From: Pseudomonadota bacterium
Lineage (GTDB): Bacteria > Myxococcota_A > Polyangia > Haliangiales > Haliangiaceae
Direction of reading: 5' to 3'
NCBI GenBank assembly: GCA_022360315.1
Contig: JAKSDA010000305.1
Coordinates: forward strand, 1 to 64,000
Length of the DNA: 64,000 nt
Positions 44,618 to 54,206 of this stretch are shown here, piece by piece (position 1 is the stretch's first letter; each line of letters opens with the position of its first letter). The notes beneath the pieces were generated by a model that ran no database searches, was not told where the DNA came from, and worked only from the letters and a program-made list of their open reading frames with translations. The translations under genes were made by a program, and so were the position numbers.

Positions 44618-46170
44618 GTGAACATTACGATGTTATCATCATCGGCACAGGTGCCGGCGGTGGTACCATGATGCATCGGCTAGCTCAGACGGGCAGAAAA
44701 ATTCTCGTCCTCGAGCGTGGCGACTTTTTGCCCCGCGAACGGGAAAACTGGGATCAACAGGAGGTCTTTACCAACGGTCGTTATTTGGCCCGGGAAACCT
44801 GGCTCGACAAAGATAATCAGCAATTTTCGCCATTCATTCATTACTGGGTTGGCGGTAATACCAAGATGTATGGTGCCGCGCTTTTGCGACTGCGCGAGGG
44901 GGATTTTGGTGAAGTCCAGCACTACGGCGGGGTATCATCGGCATGGCCGCTCGACTACGCCGCCTTCGAGCCGTATTACACCCGCGCCGAGAAGCTCTAC
45001 AGCGTTCATGGTGAGGCTGGACTCGATCCCACCGAACCGCGGCGGTCCGAGCCCTACCCCTATCCGGCGGTTGCCTACGAAGGGCGTATGAGGGAAATTT
45101 CCGACGATTTCGAAGCGCACGGCTTGCACCCATTTCCCATGGCGCTGGCGGTTCGCCTCGGTGAGGACGCACCACAGCCACGGGCACCGCGCGTGTTGAG
45201 CAATTTCGACGGCTATCCCGATCTAACCGAGACCAAGGCCGACTCGGAAGTCGTCTGCGTCAACCCGGCGCTGGCCCATGAGCATGTCACCCTGCTGGTC
45301 AATCGCTATGTCGAGCGGCTGGATACCGACGCTACCGGACGGAGAGTCACCAGGGTCGTTGCCAAACATAATGGGGCGGTCGAAGAGTATTCGGCCGATA
45401 TCGTGGTGGTTGCCTGTGGAGCGATCAATTCGGCTGCGCTTTTGTTGCGTTCTGCCAGCGATAAACACCCAGATGGTCTCGGCAACGGCTCCGGCATGGT
45501 CGGTCGCAACTATATGGCGCACAATAACGGCATGGTTGTGGCCATTTCCAAGACCATCAATCCATCGCAGTTCCAAAAAGCATTTGCCATCAGCGACTTT
45601 TATCATCGAGCCGACGATTCGGAGTTGCCGCTCGGAACCATTCAGCTGATGGGCAAACCCGACGGCGATTTTCTCGAGGGATTGGCCCGCGAACACCTGC
45701 CCGATGTCCCGGCCGACCGGCTGTGGACCCATACTGTCGATTTTTTTATCACCGCCGAGGACCTCGCCGACCCCGACAATCGGGTAACCCTGAGCAACGA
45801 TGGTACGATTCGCCTCAGTTACAGCGAAAACAACCGCGAAGCGTACGATCGTTTGCGCGCCAAGTTGATCTCGTATTTCGATCATATCGGCTGCGATTGC
45901 ACGCAATACTTGCACTGCAATGCGTATGTCGGCACCAAGCTCGGCATAAGCGGAGTTTCCCACCAGGCCGGGACCCTGCGCTTTGGCGAAGATCCCGCGA
46001 GCAGCGTGCTCGATATCTACTGCAAGGCCCACGAACTCGACAATTTATTCGTCACCGACGCCAGTTTTTTCTGTTCGACCGGCGCGGTGAATCCATCGCT
46101 CACGATCATGGCGAATGCGCTGCGCGTGGGCGACCATATCGCTGCGTTACTGGGAGGTGATGCACAATGA
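44614..46170 (+). CDS. GMC-family FAD oxidoreductase
   Basis: A 518-residue flavoprotein. FAD-binding GTGAGGG is at residues 11-17, with an acidic end to the second strand (KILVLERGDFLPRE). The middle contains 'HYWVGGNTKMYGAALLRLRE', matching the GMC flavin-site loop, and the end has 'NLFVTDASFFCSTGAVNPSLTIMANALRVGDHI', the conserved GMC C-terminal motif. These enzymes oxidise alcohols and sugars such as glucose. There is no signal peptide. It overlaps the genes on both sides by four bases. Confidence 0.92.
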   Translation: MSEHYDVIIIGTGAGGGTMMHRLAQTGRKILVLERGDFLPRERENWDQQEVFTNGRYLARETWLDKDNQQFSPFIHYWVGGNTKMYGAALLRLREGDFGEVQHYGGVSSAWPLDYAAFEPYYTRAEKLYSVHGEAGLDPTEPRRSEPYPYPAVAYEGRMREISDDFEAHGLHPFPMALAVRLGEDAPQPRAPRVLSNFDGYPDLTETKADSEVVCVNPALAHEHVTLLVNRYVERLDTDATGRRVTRVVAKHNGAVEEYSADIVVVACGAINSAALLLRSASDKHPDGLGNGSGMVGRNYMAHNNGMVVAISKTINPSQFQKAFAISDFYHRADDSELPLGTIQLMGKPDGDFLEGLAREHLPDVPADRLWTHTVDFFITAEDLADPDNRVTLSNDGTIRLSYSENNREAYDRLRAKLISYFDHIGCDCTQYLHCNAYVGTKLGISGVSHQAGTLRFGEDPASSVLDIYCKAHELDNLFVTDASFFCSTGAVNPSLTIMANALRVGDHIAALLGGDAQ

Positions 46171-47225
46171 AGACACGGCATGAGGGCGTATGTCGCCCGA
46201 TTCATACGCTTCTACTCACCGTCGGAGTATTGGCGTGGCTGGGCTGCAGTCCGCCGCTCGCCGCAGCTCAAACAGCGGCCAAGTCCGCACCCGCGACCGC
46301 GGTCCAGGCGGTCGATTCGCTGGCTGTCACGGTCAGCGATATGGACCGGGCGGTTGCCTTTTACACTGCGGTGCTGTCGTTTCAAATCATCCATGACGTC
46401 GAGATCAAAGGCAGTGCCTACGAGCGACTTTTTGGCGTCTTTGGTGCGCATATCCGGGTTGTGCGCCTGCAGTTGGGTCAAGAATTTGTCGATCTGATGC
46501 AGTTTCTCGCGCCCCGGGGCCGGTTGATGCCGGTGACCCGCAGCAACGATCGCTGGTTTCAGCATATGGCGATCATCGTGAGCGACATGGATGCAGCTTA
46601 CCAGCATCTGCGGGCCAACAACGTCGCACACGCGTCGACGGCACCGCAGACCATTCCGGCCTGGAACAAGGCTGCGGGCGGCATTCGCGCGTTTTACTTT
46701 CGCGATCCCGACGGGCACTTCCTGGAGATTTTGTGGTTTCCCAGTGGCAAGGGCGATGAACGATGGCATCGCAAGGATGCCCTGTTTCTCGGCATCGATC
46801 ACACCGCGATCGTCGTCGACGATACTGAGGCCAGCCTGGCATTGTACCGGGATGCCCTCGGAATGCGTGTCGTCGGTGGTAGCGAGAATTACGGCCCGGA
46901 GCAGGAACGCCTGAACAATGTGTTTGGTGCGCGGCTGCGCATCACCACGCTCAAGGCCAATAGCGGACCTGCGGTCGAGTTTCTTGAATATCTATCCCCG
47001 GGCGACGGCCGGCCGATGCCGGTCGACACCCGGAGCAACGATATCTGGCACTGGCATATTCAGATTCGCACCGCCGATCCCATGCAGTCCGAAGCAGCCA
47101 CGCGTGCCCGCAGAGCACCGTGGATTTCACCCGGTACAGTCGAGGTAGCCGGAGAAAAACTCGGCTTCACCCGTGGACTGATGGTGCGCGACCCCGATGG
47201 TCACGCGGTCCTCATCACCAACTGA
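46167..47225 (+). CDS. Exported protein with two VOC (glyoxalase-like) domains
   Basis: A 352-residue protein with an N-terminal signal whose end resembles a lipobox (AWLGC, Cys27), so it may be a lipoprotein. Two vicinal-oxygen-chelate domains follow, about residues 48-195 ('SLAVTVSDMDRAVAFYTAVL') and 205-350 ('GIDHTAIVVDDTEASLALYRDALGMRVVG'); each ends 'RDPDGH', where a metal-ligand Glu/His is usual. The reaction is unknown; the family includes glyoxalases, dioxygenases and resistance proteins. Export is unusual for VOC proteins. It is coupled to the GMC gene by an ATGA overlap. Confidence 0.85.
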   Translation: MKTRHEGVCRPIHTLLLTVGVLAWLGCSPPLAAAQTAAKSAPATAVQAVDSLAVTVSDMDRAVAFYTAVLSFQIIHDVEIKGSAYERLFGVFGAHIRVVRLQLGQEFVDLMQFLAPRGRLMPVTRSNDRWFQHMAIIVSDMDAAYQHLRANNVAHASTAPQTIPAWNKAAGGIRAFYFRDPDGHFLEILWFPSGKGDERWHRKDALFLGIDHTAIVVDDTEASLALYRDALGMRVVGGSENYGPEQERLNNVFGARLRITTLKANSGPAVEFLEYLSPGDGRPMPVDTRSNDIWHWHIQIRTADPMQSEAATRARRAPWISPGTVEVAGEKLGFTRGLMVRDPDGHAVLITN

Positions 47226-47251
47226 TCGCTTTTTGCTCACAGGAAATACAC

Positions 47252-49315
47252 GTGAACTCACACCATCCTTTGATTCACCTCGATCGTGGCTTGTGCAGCC
47301 AATTAGACGTTTCCGGTCGCCGCGAGTGGCTGGTGACAAATGGTCTGGGCAGCTTCGCCTCGGGCACAGTGGCCGGCATGCACTCGCGGCGCTATCACGG
47401 CCTTTTGGTGGCCGCACTGCAGCCGCCGCTCGGGCGCACCTTGTTGGTGTCCAAATTCGACGAAACTCTCTCCCAAGGCAATCGCCAATACGAGCTGTCC
47501 AGCAACCGATGGCGTAATGATGTCATTGCGCCGCGCGGATTCGAGCTCATCGAATCGTTTGCCGTGCATGGAACCACGCCGGTGTGGCGCTTTCTGTGCG
47601 CCGATGCGCTGGTCGAAAAGCGCATATGGATGGAGCCCGGCGCCAACACCACCTATGTTCAATACTCGCTTTTGCGCGGCAGCGGTCGGGTCCGACTGGA
47701 TGTCAAAGCATTGGTCGTATATCGCGACTACCACGCGACTACCCGTGCCAATGGCTGGACACTCGATGTTGATGCGGTACCCGGCGGGGTCCGCGTGAGC
47801 GCATTTGCCGGGGCCACCCCGGTATTTCTGCTGTCCAGTCGCGGCGATAGCACGCCTGCCCACACCTGGTATCGCGATCTGGTACTTTCCGAGGAAATCC
47901 GGCGCGGTCTCGACCACACCGAGGACGTGCTGCATGCGGCCACGATCACGGCCGGCCTGGCCGTGGGTAAACCACTCACCATCGTGGCAACCACGGAATC
48001 CGATCCTGATCTCGATGGCGATCGCGCCTATGCCCGTCGACAGGTCCATGAACGCGCGATTATCGATCGAGCCAGACGCTCCTGTGGTGAGAGCAAGCCG
48101 TTAAGTCAAACTCGGACCCCGGCGCGCGTCGATAGTACCGGCCAGGAAGGGGCAGTGGACTGGACCAGCGATGCGCGCGTGCGCCAGTTGTTGCTTGCAG
48201 CCGATCAATTCGTGGTCAAGCGGGCCACCGAGGAACACCCCGACGGCATGACGATCATCGCTGGATTTCATTGGTTTGGCGACTGGGGGCGCGATACCAT
48301 GATCGCTTTACCGGGGCTGACATTGACTACGGGCCGTCCCGAAGTCGCAAATACAATTCTGCGGACGTTTGCCCGCCATGTCGACCGCGGCATGCTGCCC
48401 AATCGCTTTCCCGACGCCGGTGAGGATCCCGAGTACAATACCGCCGATGCCACACTCTGGTATTTCGAGGCGATCCGGCAGTATGTAGCGGCAACCGGTG
48501 ATCGCGACCTGCTCCGCGACCTGTGGCCGACCCTGGTCGAGATCATCGACTGGCACAATGAGGGCACTCGTTATGGCATTCGCAGGGATCCACAGGACGG
48601 CTTGCTCTTCGCCGGCCAACAAGGTGTCCAGCTCACCTGGATGGACGCCAAGGTGGGCGACTGGGTAGTCACTCCGCGAATTGGCAAGCCGGTGGAGATC
48701 AATGCCCTTTGGTATAACGCTCTCGAGAGCATGGCTGAGTTTGCCACCATTATGGGCATGGATGGCAGTGGTTATCAGGAGCAAGCCCTTGAGGCCAGGG
48801 CGAGCATGAGCAAGTTCTGGAATGACGACATGGGCTATTGCCGCGACGTCATTGACGGTCCTGGCGATGAGCGCGAGGAAACCTCCCTGCGACCCAATCA
48901 GATCATCGCGGTGGCACTTCATCATCGGGCATTTAGCGCGGAGCAGGAGCGGGCGATTGTCGATGTGTGCAGCCGTGTCCTTTACACACCGCTCGGGCTG
49001 CGCAGCCTGGACCCAGGTGACAGCAGCTATATCCCGCATTATGGCGGCGGTCCGGTCGAGCGCGATGGCGCCTATCACCAGGGAACCGCCTGGGGCTGGC
49101 TCATCGGGCCGTTTGTGCTCGCCCATTTGCGGGTATATGCTGACCCGCAGAGCGCGCGGTCTTTTCTCGAGCCGATGATGGATCATCTGGCCGCTCATGG
49201 ACTTGGCACTGTAAGCGAAATCTCTGACGCCGAGCCGCCTTTTACGCCGCGTGGCTGCATCGCCCAGGCGTGGAGCGTCGCGGAACTACTGCGAGCCTGG
49301 CGGGCAACCGAGTAG
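47252..49315 (+). CDS. Glycogen debranching-type amylo-alpha-1,6-glucosidase (GH133)
   Basis: A 687-residue enzyme. The GTG at 47252 is chosen because AGGAA lies seven bases upstream and family similarity begins right after it; the frame also runs upstream into the VOC gene without similarity. The N-terminal beta-domain has 'EWLVTNGLGSFASGTVAGMHSRRYHGLLVA'-type sequence and the catalytic barrel 'GFHWFGDWGRDTMIALPGL' (GDWGRDT at 343-349). It hydrolyses alpha-1,6 glucosyl branches or related glucosides. With the GH63 enzyme it bounds the cluster. A good ribosome site and the remains of an epimerase gene follow 74 bases later. Confidence 0.92.
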   Translation: MNSHHPLIHLDRGLCSQLDVSGRREWLVTNGLGSFASGTVAGMHSRRYHGLLVAALQPPLGRTLLVSKFDETLSQGNRQYELSSNRWRNDVIAPRGFELIESFAVHGTTPVWRFLCADALVEKRIWMEPGANTTYVQYSLLRGSGRVRLDVKALVVYRDYHATTRANGWTLDVDAVPGGVRVSAFAGATPVFLLSSRGDSTPAHTWYRDLVLSEEIRRGLDHTEDVLHAATITAGLAVGKPLTIVATTESDPDLDGDRAYARRQVHERAIIDRARRSCGESKPLSQTRTPARVDSTGQEGAVDWTSDARVRQLLLAADQFVVKRATEEHPDGMTIIAGFHWFGDWGRDTMIALPGLTLTTGRPEVANTILRTFARHVDRGMLPNRFPDAGEDPEYNTADATLWYFEAIRQYVAATGDRDLLRDLWPTLVEIIDWHNEGTRYGIRRDPQDGLLFAGQQGVQLTWMDAKVGDWVVTPRIGKPVEINALWYNALESMAEFATIMGMDGSGYQEQALEARASMSKFWNDDMGYCRDVIDGPGDEREETSLRPNQIIAVALHHRAFSAEQERAIVDVCSRVLYTPLGLRSLDPGDSSYIPHYGGGPVERDGAYHQGTAWGWLIGPFVLAHLRVYADPQSARSFLEPMMDHLAAHGLGTVSEISDAEPPFTPRGCIAQAWSVAELLRAWRATE

Positions 49316-49389
49316 CGGCAGACGCGCAGCGTTGAGCGTCCGATGCCCGCACCTATCTACCCCTGTGAATGATCATAGGAGGGCAAACA

Positions 49390-49829
49390 ATGAATATTCC
49401 CCGAGCTACTATACAAACTCCCTATCTGACCACCGAGCAGATGATCGAGGTGGAGGCCAGGCCTTTGATCCAGCGGTCACCGCCACTGCGACCATGACCC
49501 TGGCCCTGCCCAAAGAAGGACTGCGCGTGGCCAGAATTAAGAGCCGGTCCAAAAACTCTCCGCGTCGCCAGAGCGCCGATCCATCACCGCCAGCGGGCTT
49601 GCTCGTCGGTCAAATACACCCAGTATTCTCCACTCCTCGCTCACCCACTGGCGGCACGCCTCGTCGCTCTGGCTCGGTCCGAGGTTTTTGGACCGGCTCT
49701 AAGGAGCACGTGGGTGAGCCTTATCTCGCCGACATCAGCGTGCCCCCGGGCCTTTATGCCGAGCCCGCGCTCGGACTCGAGGTGGGAACAGTATTCTCGC
49801 ACAGCGACATCGTCCGGATCGAGCTGTGA
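49390..49829 (+). pseudogene. nnrE: Wrecked NAD(P)H-hydrate epimerase gene with internal deletion and MITE insertion
   Basis: A ribosome site (GGAGG) and ATG open a frame reading MNIPRATIQTPYLTTEQMIEV, the start of YjeF_N epimerases. At about 49450-49460 the frame jumps and the sequence resumes near the C-terminus: FDPAVTATATMTLALPKEGL. The 159-bp MITE plus a 3-bp duplication follows, and the gene continues in frame with EHVGEPYLADISVPPGLYAE to the normal end. Removing the insertion restores 'LRVARIKEHVGEPYL'. About 400 bases of the Rossmann core are missing, so no activity is possible. The enzyme repairs hydrated NADH. It was probably the last gene of the carbohydrate cluster. Confidence 0.88.
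49541..49699 (+). mobile_element. Complete 159-bp MITE with 16-bp terminal inverted repeats
   Basis: Termini are GAGCCGGTCCAAAAAC (49541-49556) and its exact reverse complement (49684-49699). TAA flanks both ends (49538-49540 and 49700-49702), fitting a TA or TAA target duplication as for IS630/Tc1-type transposases. It has no coding capacity and was probably moved in trans. Element plus duplication is 162 bases, a multiple of three, and it has no stop in the host frame, so the host reading frame is kept. A fragment of another copy is at 116-176. Confidence 0.92.
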
Positions 49830-50070
49830 TCGCGCGTCTCCATCACTCGCCTGGCTCGGCCCGAACGCCACAGATCCCGCCGAGAACCTAGGACTCGTTG
49901 TAGCGCTGTGGGGTGGGACACGAAGTTTTGGCCAATTAAGCCCCATGATCCGGTTCTGACGCCAAAACAGCCGACCCAAAAACCCTGACCGCTGTAGCTG
50001 CAGTTGCTGGCCACCTGTAGTATGGTTCGGGTTCACCCTACCTTATCAATGTAACCTTGGTGACTATGTT
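49830..50070. other. Intergenic stretch before the protease gene
   Basis: No supported gene. The stretch becomes AT-richer toward the protease start and probably contains its promoter, but no hexamers were convincing. Confidence 0.4.
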
Positions 50071-52287
50071 ATGAATCGTAAAGTACATTATAGTTTACTC
50101 GCATGTGTCCTGGTCGTGGGTCTGGCATCTCAAGCCTGGGCTCGACAAGGTGCCGCTCCGCCCAGTTATTCGCATAGCGCGGAGGCGATCGATCAGGTGG
50201 ACGAGCTGGAGCTGGCGCCGATCGCGGCCAATACGCTTTTGCGTGAAGACGCACTGGTTGCCGGCGCTGGGCCGCTGCGTTTTGCCCTGCCCGAAGATGT
50301 GCAGATCACGCCGGATCGCCACGGCACCTGGCAGGCAGTCGAGGATGGCATGCTGTGGCGTTTGCGCGTTCACGCTCCGGGTGCCACCGACCTCAACTTT
50401 GGGTTTGATCGCTACCAGTTGCCGCCCGGGGCCACGCTGCACCTGGTGAGCCTGGAAGACAATTATTTTCAGGGTCCGTATACCGAGGCCGACAATCGGG
50501 CTCATGGAGAGTTTTGGAGTCCGGTGATTCCCGGGGCCAGGGCCCTCATCGAGCTCTTTGTCCCCGCCGGTAGTGCCTTTGAGCCGACTCTGCGGCTGGC
50601 TCGAGTGGGTCGGGGATACCGCGATTTGTTCCGCCGCAATGCCCAGCCCGAGCAGGGCAGTTGCAATATCGATGTGATATGTCCCGAAGGCGACAACTGG
50701 CGGCCACAGATCCGCAGTGTCGCGGTTTACGGGCTCAACGGCAGCACATTCTGCACTGGCACGCTGATCAATAATGTGGCTCAGGATCTCACGCCATATT
50801 TTCTCACCGCCGACCACTGCGGATTGACTGCGTCCAATGCCGCATCGGTGGTGGCGTATTGGAACTACGAGTCGCCGAGCTGCGGGCTACTTTCCGGTGG
50901 CAGTCTCAATGACAATACGTCTGGTGCGATCTTGCGCGCGTCTGATGGGCCCAACGACATGTCGCTGATCGAGTTCAGCAGTCGGCCCGATGCCAGTTAC
51001 AACGTGTACTATTCGGGCTGGGATGCGCGCACATCGACAGCGCCTCAGGGCAGCGTGGCCATTCACCATCCCAGCACGGATGAAAAAGCCATTTCGTTCA
51101 ACGACGATCCACTGACCACGTCCAACAACTGCATCGGCAGCGGCACCAACACCCACTGGCGGGTGAACAACTGGGAGCAGGGCACTACTGAGCCGGGTTC
51201 GTCGGGCTCCGGACTGTGGGATCCGGACACCAAGTTGCTGCTCGGTTATCTGTCCGGGGGCACGGCCTCGTGTAGCAACACTGCTGGTTTCGACTGCTAC
51301 GGCAAGATGTCGGTGGGCTGGACCCGCGGTCTATCCCAGTGGCTCGATCCCAACGGCACCGGCACCCGCCACGTGGCCGGGCGCGATCCCAACGGGGGCG
51401 GCAATCTGCCGCCGTCAGCCAACTTTTCGTATACCACTGACGAACTCACCGCCACCTTCACCGACGCCAGCAGCGACTCCGATGGCACTGTCGAAGCCTG
51501 GAGCTGGAATTTTGGCGACGGCAATACGTCGACCGCGGTCAATCCGGTACATACGTATTCGTCGGCAGGGACCTACTCGGTGACTCTGACCGTGACCGAT
51601 AACGACGGTGCCACCGACGCAACCACCAAGCAGGTATCGGTGGGCCAGAGTGGTGTCATCGATCTGCAAAACGGCGTGCCTGTAACCGGTCTGGCGGCGT
51701 CGCAAGGAGAATGGAAGCACTATCGCATCAATGTTCCAGCCGACGCGTCCAATCTGCAAATGCAGATCTCGGGCGGCTCGGGTGACGCAGATCTGTACAC
51801 GCGTTTTGCGGCCCAGCCCACCGAATCGGTGTACGACTGCCGGCCGTATCTGTCGGGCAACAACGAGACCTGCTCGGTGGCCAGCCCCTCGGTCGGGTAT
51901 TATTACATCAGCATTCGCGCTTACGCGGCCTACTCCGGGGTTACCCTGGTGGCCAGCTACGACCAGGGAGATCAGGTTCCCGAGCTGCAAAACGGCGTTC
52001 CGGTGACCGATCTGTCGGCGTCGGAGGGCCAGTGGAAGCACTATCGCATCGATGTTCCAGCCGGTGCGAGCAATCTGCGTATGCAGATCTCGGGTGGCTC
52101 GGGCGACGCGGATCTATATACCCGCTTCGGTGCGAAACCGACCACCTCGACCTATGATTGCCGGCCTTATTCGTCGGGCAATGATGAGACCTGCACCGTG
52201 CCCAGTCCGGACACTGGTTATTACTACGTGAGCGTGCGCGCATACAGGACCTACAGCGGGGTGACCCTGGTCGCCAGCCATGACTGA
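50071..52287 (+). CDS. Secreted trypsin-like (lysyl endopeptidase-type) protease with PKD and two PPC domains
   Basis: A 738-residue secreted protein with a signal peptide (residues 1-25, ending AWARQ). A propeptide-like part precedes the protease domain, which resembles Achromobacter protease I: His249 (LTADHCG), Asp296 (PNDMSLIEF) and Ser378 (TEPGSSGSGLWD), with six or more cysteines. A PKD domain (about 455-540, 'WNFGDGNTSTAVNPVHTYSSAGTYSVTLTVTDND') and two near-identical pre-peptidase C-terminal domains (about 555-640 and 655-738, 'WKHYRI-VPA-ASNL-MQISGGSGDADLY') follow. Suited to lytic, predatory or nutritional proteolysis outside the cell. Confidence 0.93.
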   Translation: MNRKVHYSLLACVLVVGLASQAWARQGAAPPSYSHSAEAIDQVDELELAPIAANTLLREDALVAGAGPLRFALPEDVQITPDRHGTWQAVEDGMLWRLRVHAPGATDLNFGFDRYQLPPGATLHLVSLEDNYFQGPYTEADNRAHGEFWSPVIPGARALIELFVPAGSAFEPTLRLARVGRGYRDLFRRNAQPEQGSCNIDVICPEGDNWRPQIRSVAVYGLNGSTFCTGTLINNVAQDLTPYFLTADHCGLTASNAASVVAYWNYESPSCGLLSGGSLNDNTSGAILRASDGPNDMSLIEFSSRPDASYNVYYSGWDARTSTAPQGSVAIHHPSTDEKAISFNDDPLTTSNNCIGSGTNTHWRVNNWEQGTTEPGSSGSGLWDPDTKLLLGYLSGGTASCSNTAGFDCYGKMSVGWTRGLSQWLDPNGTGTRHVAGRDPNGGGNLPPSANFSYTTDELTATFTDASSDSDGTVEAWSWNFGDGNTSTAVNPVHTYSSAGTYSVTLTVTDNDGATDATTKQVSVGQSGVIDLQNGVPVTGLAASQGEWKHYRINVPADASNLQMQISGGSGDADLYTRFAAQPTESVYDCRPYLSGNNETCSVASPSVGYYYISIRAYAAYSGVTLVASYDQGDQVPELQNGVPVTDLSASEGQWKHYRIDVPAGASNLRMQISGGSGDADLYTRFGAKPTTSTYDCRPYSSGNDETCTVPSPDTGYYYVSVRAYRTYSGVTLVASHD

Positions 52288-52433
52288 GTGAGCCGCCTTT
52301 CGCTCGGTTGGATTTGATCGCTGCGATCATTCGGGACGGTTGCACTCGGCAATACGGTGTAGGTCCCAGTTGATACCGCAGCGGATTTCTGTTCCAGTTC
52401 CGATGCTCGATCAACTGCCATCGCGGACCGAGC

Positions 52434-53516
52434 TCACGACATCAGTTCGGCCAGGGCAGCGATCGACAGCGGGGCCGAGCCCTCAGCCTTGTTGTTGACG
52501 ATGACATAGGTCGGCTGACCCGCGTTTTCGGCCTTGCGGATGAGGTCGACGATGTTGTTTCGGGCCTGCTGGTCGCGATCGACGATGGCGTTGAAGGGAG
52601 CGTAGGCGTCTCGGGCCTGCTGGTAGCGCATGTGGCGGACCAGCATCCAGCGTATGATCACAGCCGGAGCAGATCCGGTACCGGCTTTTTCGGCCTGTAT
52701 TGCCGGAGGTGGCATACGGCCCCACAGATTGATGCAATGACACGCCCCGGCATCGGCGAGGGCCTCGGCGTAGTCGCGGGTGAGCAGCGATGTGTTGCGA
52801 ACCTCGACTGCATAGAGCGGACCTCGGGGCAATGCAGTGAGAAATCTGTGCAGGCGCTCGGCAAAGCGCAAGGGGCCTTCGAGCGCTTCCATCGATTGGG
52901 GGGCGAGCTGAAACAAGAGCGGCCCGGCTTTATCGCCGAGGCCAGTTGCAAATGGCTCGACAACCGCGTCGCGAGCATAGGCCGGATCGAGAAATCGCGA
53001 GTTGAGCTCACCCTTGTTGCTGCCGTGGCGATCGTGGCGGGGAAGCCGGGCCAGAGTGCACAGCTCGTGGGCCTTGGCCAGAAAGCGAAAGTCGTCGGGT
53101 ACTGCGCCGGCATAGCTGGCAAAGACCTCGGCCGAGATAGGAGCGTAATAGGTGCGATCGATACCGACTGCGCGAAACAGTGGGTGCCGGGCATAGGCGG
53201 CGAGTCCATGGCGAGCCAGATGCGATTCGGAGAAGGCACCCTGATAGACCAGCCCATCCCAGCCGGGAAACGACCACGACGAGGTGCCCATGCGCAGAGT
53301 CCGCGGTAGTCGGTCGGCCCGCTCGGCGTGCTGGAGTGCTTGTGGCGCCGGGTCGATGGCCGAGCCCCGCTCGGTACTGGACCGGCGACGCCCCGCCCGG
53401 CGCCTAGCCGGGCCGCTAGAGCTCGGGCTCTGCTCCTCATCTCGGCCGCTTCCGGGCTTTTCGTCTGCAAACAGACTCAGCTGAACGCCGCCAGTGCTTT
53501 TGCGATTTTTTGCCAT
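52434..53516 (-). CDS. DUF72 (YecE-like) family protein
   Basis: A 360-residue protein. The first about 75 residues are basic and low in complexity. From 'RMGTSSWSFPGWDGLVYQG' onward it matches DUF72: 'GIDRTYYAPISAEVFASYA', 'FLAKAHELCTL', 'PLLFQLAPQSMEALEG', 'YAVEVRNTSLLTRDYAEAL' and the end 'QPTYVIVNNKAEGSAPLSIAALAE'. The fold is a TIM-barrel; no activity is established for the family. It is convergent with the protease gene (146-base gap) and has no functional neighbour. Confidence 0.9.
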   Translation of the reverse strand: MAKNRKSTGGVQLSLFADEKPGSGRDEEQSPSSSGPARRRAGRRRSSTERGSAIDPAPQALQHAERADRLPRTLRMGTSSWSFPGWDGLVYQGAFSESHLARHGLAAYARHPLFRAVGIDRTYYAPISAEVFASYAGAVPDDFRFLAKAHELCTLARLPRHDRHGSNKGELNSRFLDPAYARDAVVEPFATGLGDKAGPLLFQLAPQSMEALEGPLRFAERLHRFLTALPRGPLYAVEVRNTSLLTRDYAEALADAGACHCINLWGRMPPPAIQAEKAGTGSAPAVIIRWMLVRHMRYQQARDAYAPFNAIVDRDQQARNNIVDLIRKAENAGQPTYVIVNNKAEGSAPLSIAALAELMS

Positions 53517-53944
53517 CTAAGGTCGAGTAGGCCCAAGGTGGGGAATGGGCAACGCGCAGGGCCACCCGTTTTGCGAAAGTCCCGCTAGCAGCGTTCGGGC
53601 GAAATCGTCCCTGAAGAGCAGTTCCTGGAATAAATGTCGCCGGTAAGGCATAAAAGATGAACGCACAATCGTATATTGGGTCAGGCGCATGCCGCCTGCG
53701 CGCTTCCCCCGGGACAATGTGGCGGAGGACGAGCGATGATCGCCCGCGAGCGCCGCTTTGTCATCTGTTTTGTCCATGGTCGGCGATGTGTCGGGCATCG
53801 CCAGCGCACCCGAAGTACGCCCGTCTACTGCACACCGTTGTTAGCAGCGTGTCTGGCCTGGATCCTGGCTGCCAGCTCGAGCGGTGCCCACATTCGCGGG
53901 GCCATCCGGTACCGGCCGAGAGCGACGCTCGGTCCCCAACACAG

Positions 53945-54091
53945 TCAGGGAAATGGAGCGAGAATAGTAATTTCTGCCCCACCCTCGACGAGCTCAGCGG
54001 TGGGCTCGAGCTGACCGCCACACATCGAGCACCCGTGGGCCTTATCGTGGAAAGGGCCACCCTGGATATATCCAACAAGTGCTCCATCCAT
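53945..54091 (-). CDS. Short frame, 48 residues, with a CSMCGG motif
   Basis: A frame starting MDGALVGYIQ and containing HGCSMCGG, ending APFP. The paired cysteines and the balanced composition look more protein-like than other frames here, but it is short and starts inside one of the 38-bp repeats. The other repeat copy (54130-54167) has the same first codons preceded by its own ATG, then diverges. It could be a small zinc-binding protein, a gene remnant or chance. Confidence 0.25.
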   Translation of the reverse strand: MDGALVGYIQGGPFHDKAHGCSMCGGQLEPTAELVEGGAEITILAPFP

Positions 54092-54093
54092 GG
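54056..54093. repeat. 38-bp direct repeat, copy 1
   Basis: Matches 54130-54167 with two differences. Both copies contain the perfect palindrome GGATATATCC. The spacing between copies is 74 bases; the intervening bases are unrelated. Confidence 0.9.
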
Positions 54094-54129
54094 CCCTCTT
54101 CCCCGATCATTCATTCGTGCACTATGGGT

Positions 54130-54167
54130 GCCACCCTGGATATATCCAACAAGTACTCCGTCCATGG
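54130..54167. repeat. 38-bp direct repeat, copy 2
   Basis: Second copy of the repeat at 54056-54093, in the same orientation, also with GGATATATCC. Lies about 170 bases before the beta-barrel gene. Confidence 0.9.
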
Positions 54168-54206
54168 GTTCAAGGACATAAAGGACATCTATCGTCCGGA
54201 TCCTTC

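Noticed and set aside
53657..54181. A 174-codon plus-strand frame in the 53.5-54.3 kb gap
   Set aside because: Composition is random (many Cys, Ser and Pro, no hydrophobic pattern) and there is no ribosome site.
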